In this document: positions 1 to 4,840 of the stretch, in pieces
Layout of the letters: the number at the start of each line of letters is the position of its first letter
How positions within the stretch are numbered: the first letter of the stretch is position 1
Assembly: GCA_030536675.1 (NCBI GenBank)
Contig: JAUNPM010000105.1
Coordinates: 1-5,909 of the forward strand
Direction of reading: 5' to 3'
DNA length: 5,909 nt
Origin: Clostridia bacterium
GTDB taxonomy: Bacteria; Bacillota; Clostridia; Lachnospirales; CAG-274
Translations under genes and position numbers: made by a program
The notes under the pieces: model-generated
What the model was told of the DNA's origin: nothing
The model's input: only the letters and a program-made list of their open reading frames with translations
Database searches by the model: none

Positions 1-850
1 AGCTTTCCACGGAAAATCAATGGGAGCAATTTCAATGGGCGGTAAGAATACATACAGAGTTCCATACACTCCAATGGTACAGCAGGTACAGCACGTTGAG
101 TACGGCAATGCAGAGGACGCAAGAAAGGCTGTTAAAAACCTTGTTGCCGTAGGTGAAAAGGTTGCCGCTATAATTGTTGAGCCTATACAGGGTGAGGCAG
201 GTATTATTGTTCCTCCAGACGGATACTTAACAGAGCTTAGAAAAATATGTGATGAATACGGTGTTGCTCTTATATTTGATGAAATACAGACAGGTATGGG
301 AAGAACAGGCACAATGTGGAGATGCGAATATGAAGGCGTTACTCCCGACATTATGACCTTCGGAAAGGCCTTCGGCGGCGGCATAATGCCTATAACAGGT
401 ATTATATGCAGACCTCCTATGTGGACACAGCAGCTTATTGACAATCCTTGGCTTTTAGGCTCTCCTACATTCGGAGGAAATCCTGTTTGCTGTTCAGCTG
501 CCATTGCAACAATAAAATATATGATCGACAACGATATTCCCGGAATGTGCAAGGCAAAGGGTGAAATATTAAAAGCAGGTCTTGAAAAATTAAAGGCTAA
601 GTATCCTACTGTTATTGATGACGTAAGAGGAACAGGCTTAATGCTTGCTGTGGAATTCTGCAAGTCAGAGGTAGGCTACAGTGTTGCAAAGGGACTTTTT
701 GCAAGAGGAGTTATGACGGCAGGTACTCTTGTAAATGCCAAGTGTATAAGATTTGAACCTGCAGCTGTTATAACCGAGGAACAGATCGCAAAGGTAATTG
801 AAAGAATGGACGAGGCTCTTTCAGATACAAAAAAGGAATTTGACTTATAA
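1..850 (+). CDS. patA: Putrescine aminotransferase (class III, PLP-dependent), 5'-truncated by window
   Basis: Likely moves the amino group of putrescine to 2-oxoglutarate, giving 4-aminobutanal (which cyclises to 1-pyrroline) and glutamate in the cytosol. The frame is open from base 2 to the TAA at 848-850, 282 codons, and starts inside the protein: AFHGKSMGA is the FHG(K/R) motif of the family, so the first ATG at 20 is not the true start. Seen in order (fragment numbering): EPIQGEAG at 60-67, the PLP-ring Asp in FDEIQTGMGRTG (D93), the Schiff-base Lys in FGKAFGGG (K122), TFGGNP at 156-161, and GTLVNAKCIRFEP with R250 near the C-terminus. From memory, FHGKS, DNP...TFGGNP and GTLxNAKxIRxEP match E. 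coli YgjG much better than ArgD or GabT. About 178 N-terminal residues should lie upstream. The aldehyde dehydrogenase 30 bp downstream supports a diamine substrate; another omega-amine remains possible. Confidence 0.85.
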   Translation, partial: AFHGKSMGAISMGGKNTYRVPYTPMVQQVQHVEYGNAEDARKAVKNLVAVGEKVAAIIVEPIQGEAGIIVPPDGYLTELRKICDEYGVALIFDEIQTGMGRTGTMWRCEYEGVTPDIMTFGKAFGGGIMPITGIICRPPMWTQQLIDNPWLLGSPTFGGNPVCCSAAIATIKYMIDNDIPGMCKAKGEILKAGLEKLKAKYPTVIDDVRGTGLMLAVEFCKSEVGYSVAKGLFARGVMTAGTLVNAKCIRFEPAAVITEEQIAKVIERMDEALSDTKKEFDL

Positions 851-865
851 TATATACAGTCGGCG

Positions 866-872
866 AAAGGAG
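866..872 (+). promoter_or_regulatory. Ribosome binding site of the aldehyde dehydrogenase gene
   Basis: AAAGGAG lies 8 nt before the ATG at 881 and fixes that start. It sits in the 30-bp gap after the aminotransferase stop. I see neither a terminator nor a convincing promoter in this gap, so the two genes are probably co-transcribed. Confidence 0.8.
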
Positions 873-880
873 CTGTAAAT

Positions 881-2362
881 ATGGATTTGAAACTTAACTA
901 TATAGGCGGCAAGTGGGTAGAGGCTGAAAGCGGTGAAAAGAGAGAGGTAATAAATCCCGCAACGGGGGAAGTGCTTGCATATACAACGGAAAGCGGCGAA
1001 AGCGACACCTTAAAAGCCATAAGCGCCGCAAAAAAATCATTTTATGAAACAAGAGAATGGAGAGATACAGACGGTCAGACAAGAGCTGATGTTATGCTTA
1101 AAATTGCCGACTTAATGGATAGATCAAGAGAGGAGCTTGCAAGGCTTGACACTCTTGACAACGGCAAGCCCTTAAGAGAGTCAGAGGGAGATATAGATGA
1201 TGCTATTCACTGCTTCAGATATTATGCAGGGCTTATTACCGCACCAAGCGGTCATACTTATGAGGTAAATGCAGGCTTCGGTCCTATGCACTCATATACG
1301 ATATCTGAGCCTGTAGGTGTTGTAGGTCAGATAACTCCTTGGAATTATCCTCTTTTAATGTCTGCGTGGAAGCTGGCTCCGGCAATTGCCGCAGGAAATT
1401 CAATTGTGTTTAAGCCAAGTTCAAATTGTCCCCTTTCAACTATAAGGCTTTTTGAAATATTTGATGAGGTTGGAATGCCCGAAGGAAGTGTAAACATTGT
1501 CCTTGGTTCAGGTGGAAGTGTTGGGCATACAATAGCTGCGTCAAAGGACGTTGATATGGTTACATTCACAGGCTCAACAAAGGTTGGTCAGTCAATTATG
1601 GCAGACGCTGTGGGAAATCTGAAAAAAATCGGTCTTGAGCTTGGAGGAAAATCACCTAATATAGTTTTTGACGACTGCGATATTGACGGCGCCGTTGAAT
1701 GGGCAATGATAGGTACCTTCTTCAATCAGGGTCAGGTGTGTTCAGCTTGTGCAAGAATATATGTGCAGGAGGGAATACATAAGGAATTTGTGGAAAAGCT
1801 TGTTAAAAAGGCTTCCGCAATGACTATAGGAAACGGACTTAATAATCCCGATATAGGTCCTGTCGTTTCAGAATCTCAAATGAAGAAGGTATTGGGATAT
1901 ATTGAAAAGGGCAAGGAAGAGGGCGCAGAGCTTTTGTGCGGAGGTAAAAGATATACCGAAGGCGAGTGTGAAAAGGGCTTCTTTATTATGCCTACCGTAT
2001 TTGACAATTGCAGTCAGGATATGACAATTGTTAAAGAGGAAATATTCGGTCCTGTTTGTGCTGTTGTTCCCTTTAAAACAGAAGAGGAAGCTGTTAAAAT
2101 GGCAAATGATACCGAATACGGACTTGCAGGAGCTGTATTTACAAAGGACGGTGCAAAGGCTCTCAGAGTTATGAAGGAAATAAGGGCAGGCATTATGTGG
2201 ATCAACTGCTGCCAGCCTACATTTAATCAGGCTCCTTGGGGCGGCTATAAAATGAGCGGCATAGGCAGAGAGTTAAGTGTAAACGGTATTGAGGAATACA
2301 GAGAAATAAAACAGGTCAATATTGCTCTTGATACGGGAGCTATCGGCTGGTATGAAAATTAA
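881..2362 (+). CDS. NAD(P)-dependent aldehyde dehydrogenase, betaine/4-aminobutyraldehyde dehydrogenase type
   Basis: Oxidises an aldehyde to its acid with NAD(P)+. In this operon the likely substrate is 4-aminobutanal from the upstream aminotransferase, giving GABA. The 493-residue length is normal for the superfamily and the protein looks complete. Visible motifs: YIGGKWVEA at the N-terminus, PWNYP with oxyanion-hole N155, FTGST of the Rossmann fold near 227-231, general base E253 in LELGGKSPN, catalytic C287 in FNQGQVCSA, E387 in EEIFGPV, and a C-terminal PWGGYKMSGIGRE typical of the betaine-aldehyde/aminoaldehyde group. Automated pipelines would probably name it betaine-aldehyde dehydrogenase (BetB/GbsA), but no choline dehydrogenase or choline transporter gene is in the window. 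Family membership and activity are secure; the substrate is inferred from the neighbour. Codon use resembles the adjacent genes. Confidence 0.88.
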   Translation: MDLKLNYIGGKWVEAESGEKREVINPATGEVLAYTTESGESDTLKAISAAKKSFYETREWRDTDGQTRADVMLKIADLMDRSREELARLDTLDNGKPLRESEGDIDDAIHCFRYYAGLITAPSGHTYEVNAGFGPMHSYTISEPVGVVGQITPWNYPLLMSAWKLAPAIAAGNSIVFKPSSNCPLSTIRLFEIFDEVGMPEGSVNIVLGSGGSVGHTIAASKDVDMVTFTGSTKVGQSIMADAVGNLKKIGLELGGKSPNIVFDDCDIDGAVEWAMIGTFFNQGQVCSACARIYVQEGIHKEFVEKLVKKASAMTIGNGLNNPDIGPVVSESQMKKVLGYIEKGKEEGAELLCGGKRYTEGECEKGFFIMPTVFDNCSQDMTIVKEEIFGPVCAVVPFKTEEEAVKMANDTEYGLAGAVFTKDGAKALRVMKEIRAGIMWINCCQPTFNQAPWGGYKMSGIGRELSVNGIEEYREIKQVNIALDTGAIGWYEN

Positions 2363-2435
2363 ATGAAGGCGTGATATGTAACGCACAAAAATTTAAAAAC
2401 AAAAAGTAAGATTCAACTTTTTATTATATTGAACT

Positions 2436-2493
2436 GCTGTAAAGGGCAAGGCAGTGTTTTGATCTGCAAAATATCCGCCTTACCCTTTACAGC
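2436..2493 (+). terminator. Long hairpin downstream of the aldehyde dehydrogenase; possible terminator
   Basis: The arms GCTGTAAAGGGCAAGGC (2436-2452) and GCCTTACCCTTTACAGC (2477-2493) pair over 17 positions with a single C-A mismatch. Inside, TTTTG (2457-2461) and CAAAA (2467-2471) form a second 5-bp stem with a 5-nt loop after an internal bulge. The following TTATTTGTTG is only moderately U-rich, so it is not a textbook intrinsic terminator; it could instead protect the 3' end of the operon mRNA or be a structured RNA. The structure is certain at sequence level; the role is inferred from its place 73 bp after the stop codon. Confidence 0.5.
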
Positions 2494-2593
2494 TTATTTG
2501 TTGAATAAAGTGTGATAAATCATTGACCCTTCAACATAAATAAAATTTTCAAATATATACTTTGTTTTTAGCCTTTCAGTATTAGATGGATAC

Positions 2594-2641
2594 TATAAAA
2601 TACAGTTGATATATCTGCAGTAATTTCAACTGTATTTTATA
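2594..2641. repeat. Perfect 16-bp inverted repeat, possible terminator of the convergent SOD-like gene
   Basis: TATAAAATACAGTTGA (2594-2609) and TCAACTGTATTTTATA (2626-2641) are exact reverse complements around a 16-nt loop that itself contains the palindrome CTGCAG. Read on the minus strand, the hairpin lies about 60 nt after the stop of the SOD-like gene, with the U-rich end of the stem taking the place of a U-tract, so it could end that transcript. Read on the plus strand, it lies immediately before the terminator-like hairpin at 2643-2662. Confidence 0.45.
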
Positions 2642-2642
2642 T

Positions 2643-2667
2643 AGCCTCTAAGCTGTTAGGCTTTTTT
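2643..2667 (+). terminator. Rho-independent terminator, plus strand
   Basis: AGCCT (2643-2647) pairs with AGGCT (2658-2662), extended by AA/TT after a 2-nt bulge, closing on the 4-nt loop GCTG, and is followed by six T (2662-2667). This is the most typical intrinsic terminator of the window. It points along the plus strand although the nearest upstream plus-strand gene ends 280 bp earlier, so it may be a back-up terminator for the aminotransferase operon or mark the end of a separate small transcript. Confidence 0.6.
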
Positions 2668-2699
2668 ATTACTCATATTATTTTTTCATTTCTGCAATC

Positions 2700-3176
2700 C
2701 TAATTGATGTGTTTTATAACTCCGCAGGCTATTTTTTCACCTGAATCGCCGCTTGGCTGTGTTCTGAAATCATCAGCCATTGAATGTATAACAAGTGTTT
2801 TTCCTAAAATTTCATCTGTTGTAAATCTATCTGTAAGCACGGACATATATGCACTTCCCTTGTTTCCGAAAAGAGGCGGCAGATCGCCTGCGTGATAGGG
2901 GTGAGGGCAGTTATTTGGATCGTAATGTGTCAGTGTGTCTGCAAAGGGATCTGATTCGTTTCCCGTGCAGCTTGCGCCCTTGTGAATATGAAAGCCGTAT
3001 ATGCCGTTGTGACATTTTTCATTGTTATAAGGCAAGCCGTTTACTCTCACAGTGAGCAAAACTCCTTTTGCTGTTTCTTGAAATTCAGCTATTCCCGTAA
3101 TATCAGGGTATTTTTCACTGCCCTTTATTACGGCAAATGCCTGAGGCTTTGATGAAGCAATGTTTAAATTTATCAT
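2700..3176 (-). CDS. Cu/Zn superoxide dismutase-family protein, leaderless
   Basis: Probably dismutates superoxide, or binds copper and zinc in the cytoplasm, since no signal peptide is visible. I chose the ATG at 3176 (158 aa) because AAAGGT lies 6 nt upstream of it; an in-frame GTG at 3197 would add seven residues but has no ribosome site. Family marks: FHIHKG gives copper ligands H63 and H65, THYDP gives bridging H84, PHPYHAGD gives zinc ligands H92, H95 and D98, and VIHSMADD gives copper ligand H131. C70 and C151 match the conserved disulfide cysteines. The zinc loop between the second and third zinc ligands is short (two intervening residues against eight in the eukaryotic enzyme). The active-site Arg of the usual GSRLACG motif is Lys here (K148 in GEKIACG). 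Ends with TAG at 2700-2702. It converges on the aminotransferase operon and diverges from the permease. Fold confident, enzymatic activity less so. Confidence 0.85.
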   Translation of the reverse strand: MINLNIASSKPQAFAVIKGSEKYPDITGIAEFQETAKGVLLTVRVNGLPYNNEKCHNGIYGFHIHKGASCTGNESDPFADTLTHYDPNNCPHPYHAGDLPPLFGNKGSAYMSVLTDRFTTDEILGKTLVIHSMADDFRTQPSGDSGEKIACGVIKHIN

Positions 3177-3182
3177 ATCAAT

Positions 3183-3188
3183 ACCTTT
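3183..3188 (-). promoter_or_regulatory. Ribosome binding site that decides the SOD-like start
   Basis: AAAGGT on the minus strand, 6 nt before the ATG at 3176. It lies between the alternative GTG at 3197 and this ATG, so it supports the shorter protein. Confidence 0.6.
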
Positions 3189-3237
3189 GCCTTTCACTCT
3201 GAAAATTAAAAATTTTACAGATTTATTGTTTTTTATT

Positions 3238-3267
3238 AATATATGAAGTATTTAGAATTTCTGTGAA
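3238..3267 (-). promoter_or_regulatory. Candidate sigmaA promoter of the SOD-like gene
   Basis: On the minus strand TTCACA (-35, at 3262-3267; one mismatch to TTGACA) and TATATT (-10, at 3238-3243; one mismatch to TATAAT) are 18 bp apart. Transcription would start near 3231, giving a leader of about 55 nt. A+T-rich DNA produces such matches by chance, so this is moderate support. Confidence 0.45.
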
Positions 3268-3276
3268 ATAATGATA

Positions 3277-3305
3277 TTGCAATAATTGAAATAATTTGTT
3301 ATGAT
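3277..3305 (+). promoter_or_regulatory. Candidate extended -10 promoter of the purine permease
   Basis: TTGCAA (-35, at 3277-3282) is 17 bp from TATGAT (-10, at 3300-3305), which is preceded by the extended -10 dinucleotide TG at 3297-3298. Start near 3312, leaving about 28 nt of leader. That is too short for a purine riboswitch, so any purine control would be at the promoter. The 10-bp palindrome TATTGCAATA at 3275-3284 overlaps the -35 and could be an operator half or a chance occurrence. Confidence 0.55.
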
Positions 3306-3325
3306 TAAATAAAGAGGGTAAGGAG

Positions 3326-3330
3326 AAGGA
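3326..3330 (+). promoter_or_regulatory. Ribosome binding site of the purine permease
   Basis: A purine-rich run at 3311-3330 contains two overlapping candidates: AAGGAG at 3320-3325 (14 nt from the ATG, rather far) and AAGGA at 3326-3330 (9 nt from the ATG at 3340, better placed). Confidence 0.6.
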
Positions 3331-3339
3331 AGTGTTTTT

Positions 3340-4785
3340 ATGATAAAAGGAATAAAAAAATTTTGCTACAATTATTTTATGATTTTAAAAAATAATTCAA
3401 ATATGAGAACGGAGATTCTTGCGGGAATAACAAATTATTTTACGCTTATATATGCCGTTATGCTTGTGCCCGAAATACTTATAGACGCATTTCCGGGAGC
3501 TATGGGTTCAAACGGCGAAATAATAAAAGATGCGGTTATTTACGGAAACATTAACGCAGGTCAAATGCTTGTTACACTTACGGCAATTGCCTTTATTGCG
3601 GCAGGCATATCCTCCATATTTATAGGTCTTTTTGTAAATCTGCCTCTTGTGCAGGGCCCCAGCATAGCAATAGGTACCTTTGTGACCTACACCATATGCA
3701 GAGGCTATGGCTACAGCTACAATCAGGCTATTGCTCTTGTATTTTTATCAGGCGTGCTTTTCTTTATACTTTCTGTTACGGGAATGGAGGAAAGACTTCA
3801 TAAAGCAATACCAAACAATCTTAAATATGCCGTAACTGCAGGCATAGGCTTTTTTATAGCAAGCACGGGACTTGCAAAAGCCCATATAATAAATTTTGAC
3901 GGAAGCAGCGGCTTTGCCGACATATTCGGCTTTGATATGAGCAATGCCGCAAACATAAGCGCCGTGCTCACACTTGTAATGGTATTTTTAATAGCAATAA
4001 TGATCAAAAAACACGTACACGGAGCAATATTTATAGGCAAGGTCCTTTGTATAATAGCAGCAATACCCTTGGGACTTGTACACGTAGGGGAAAGCTTTGG
4101 CTTTGAGTACAGTGCAGACATATCCGCACTTGCACTTAAGCTGGATTTTAACGGACTCATTGACTTTACAAGCAAGGGAACGTTTTTTAAAACCACAGTG
4201 GATATACTTGTAATTGTTTTTTCTCTTTGTATAATGGATATATTTGAAACCGTATCAACTATTATTGCTATGGATAACTATATAAATATTTCGGGAGAGG
4301 GAGCAAAAAAAGGTAAGAGCATACCAAGAATACTTGAGGTTGATGCAATTACCACCTCCGCAGGCTCTTTGATAGGCTCAACAAGTGTTTCCACCTATGT
4401 TGAATCCACAACGGGAATTATTGAAGGAGGGCGAACGGGTCTGACTGCCGTTGTGACAGGTGTGTTGTTTATTGTAACAACGCCCTTTGCTCCCCTTGTT
4501 TCACTTGTGCCCTCAGCTGCCACTGCCACTACTCTTATTGCGGCAGGCGTGCTTATGATGGAGGTCCTTAAATTTATAGATTTTGAGGACATTACAGAAG
4601 CTGTTCCCGCTTTTCTTACAATTATACTTATGCCTTTTACAAACAGCCTTCTTGTGGGAGTAAGTGTGGGAGTTATAAGCTATGTTTTGATACACATTTT
4701 TGTTGAGCACAATAAAAAAATAAGCCCCCTTTTATACATACTGGGATTTTTTATGCTTATGACATTTGTTCTCATACCCAGATAA
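3340..4785 (+). CDS. NCS2-family purine permease, AzgA-like (adenine/guanine/hypoxanthine)
   Basis: Integral membrane protein expected to import purine bases by cation symport. The 481-residue chain is hydrophobic almost throughout, consistent with the 14-helix UraA fold. AzgA-type marks: NMRTEILAGITNY near 21-33, NNLKYAVTAGIGFFIA in the middle, the TM8 region MDIFETVSTI (D300, E303), TSVSTYVESTTG with E355, EGGRTGLTAVVTG at 362-374, and PSAATATTLIAAGVLMM. Two positions differ from the usual AzgA pattern as I know it: the TM3 glycine-rich motif GMGLNAFF is replaced by GPSIAIGTF around 106-114, and FDT in TM8 is FET. The loop between TM1 and TM2 region carries an insertion (AFPGAMGSNGEIIKDAVIYG). 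These suggest a side branch with possibly different substrate preference. The first ATG fits both the ribosome site and the family N-terminus. It has its own promoter and is divergent from the SOD-like gene. Confidence 0.85.
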   Translation: MIKGIKKFCYNYFMILKNNSNMRTEILAGITNYFTLIYAVMLVPEILIDAFPGAMGSNGEIIKDAVIYGNINAGQMLVTLTAIAFIAAGISSIFIGLFVNLPLVQGPSIAIGTFVTYTICRGYGYSYNQAIALVFLSGVLFFILSVTGMEERLHKAIPNNLKYAVTAGIGFFIASTGLAKAHIINFDGSSGFADIFGFDMSNAANISAVLTLVMVFLIAIMIKKHVHGAIFIGKVLCIIAAIPLGLVHVGESFGFEYSADISALALKLDFNGLIDFTSKGTFFKTTVDILVIVFSLCIMDIFETVSTIIAMDNYINISGEGAKKGKSIPRILEVDAITTSAGSLIGSTSVSTYVESTTGIIEGGRTGLTAVVTGVLFIVTTPFAPLVSLVPSAATATTLIAAGVLMMEVLKFIDFEDITEAVPAFLTIILMPFTNSLLVGVSVGVISYVLIHIFVEHNKKISPLLYILGFFMLMTFVLIPR

Positions 4786-4788
4786 TCG

Positions 4789-4817
4789 GTATATATTGCT
4801 TCACCTCTTCATATAAT
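4789..4817 (+). promoter_or_regulatory. Candidate sigmaE (mother-cell) promoter of the spoIVFA-like gene
   Basis: CATATAAT at 4810-4817 matches the Bacillus sigmaE -10 consensus CATACAAT at seven of eight positions, and GTATATA at 4789-4795 gives the ATA core of the sigmaE -35, 14 nt before it. No TTGACA-like hexamer sits at the right distance for sigmaA, although TATAAT itself is a perfect -10. The predicted start is about 4823-4825. In Bacillus subtilis the spoIVF operon is known to be transcribed by sigmaE, which supports the reading. The match is to short, A+T-rich motifs, so it needs experimental proof. Confidence 0.5.
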
Positions 4818-4834
4818 TATTGTGAAGAGGTGAA
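4800..4834 (+). promoter_or_regulatory. Perfect 12-bp hairpin enclosing the ribosome site of the spoIVFA-like gene
   Basis: TTCACCTCTTCA (4800-4811) and TGAAGAGGTGAA (4823-4834) are exact reverse complements around an 11-nt A+T-rich loop. The Shine-Dalgarno GAGGTG (4827-4832), 8 nt before the ATG at 4841, lies wholly inside the 3' arm and pairs with CACCTC of the 5' arm. The arm is followed by TTTATT, so the hairpin may also act as a weak terminator for the permease, which ends only 14 bp before it. Confidence 0.75.
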
Positions 4835-4840
4835 TTTATT

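Larger units (their letters stand above)
2363..2699. other. 337-bp non-coding gap between convergent genes, with three hairpins
   Basis: No credible open frame with a ribosome site occurs here on either strand. The stretch is very A+T-rich and holds three inverted repeats, listed separately, at 2436-2493, 2594-2641 and 2643-2662. The first 70 bases after the aldehyde dehydrogenase stop are A-rich and featureless apart from ATTCAAC at 2411-2417, which is complementary to GTTGAAT at 2500-2506 and could close an outer stem around the first hairpin. I could not find a convincing promoter inside, though a small transcript cannot be excluded. Confidence 0.7.

Noticed and set aside
20..22. ATG at 20 as the start of the aminotransferase
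   Set aside because: The frame is open to the window edge and the upstream codons read AFHGKS, an internal family motif; more than 170 residues are expected before it.
2704..3055. Two plus-strand open frames opposite the SOD-like gene
   Set aside because: Neither has a convincing ribosome site or motif, and the minus strand holds every metal ligand of the SOD family.
3177..3197. Seven-codon N-terminal extension of the SOD-like protein from GTG 3197
   Set aside because: No ribosome site precedes the GTG, whereas AAAGGT inside the extension is well spaced for the ATG at 3176.
3198..3339. Purine riboswitch before the permease
   Set aside because: The best promoter leaves only about 28 nt of leader, and no three-way junction with conserved loops or expression-platform terminator is visible.
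3798..4196. Antisense open frame of 132 codons within the permease
   Set aside because: It mirrors the codon bias of the permease, has no ribosome site or family motifs, and lies wholly opposite a well-supported gene.
4796..4817. sigmaA promoter using the TATAAT in the hairpin loop
   Set aside because: The -10 is perfect but no TTGACA-like element lies 16-18 bp upstream; the only TTG (4796) is 10 bp away. The sigmaE reading fits both elements better, though weak sigmaA use is not excluded.
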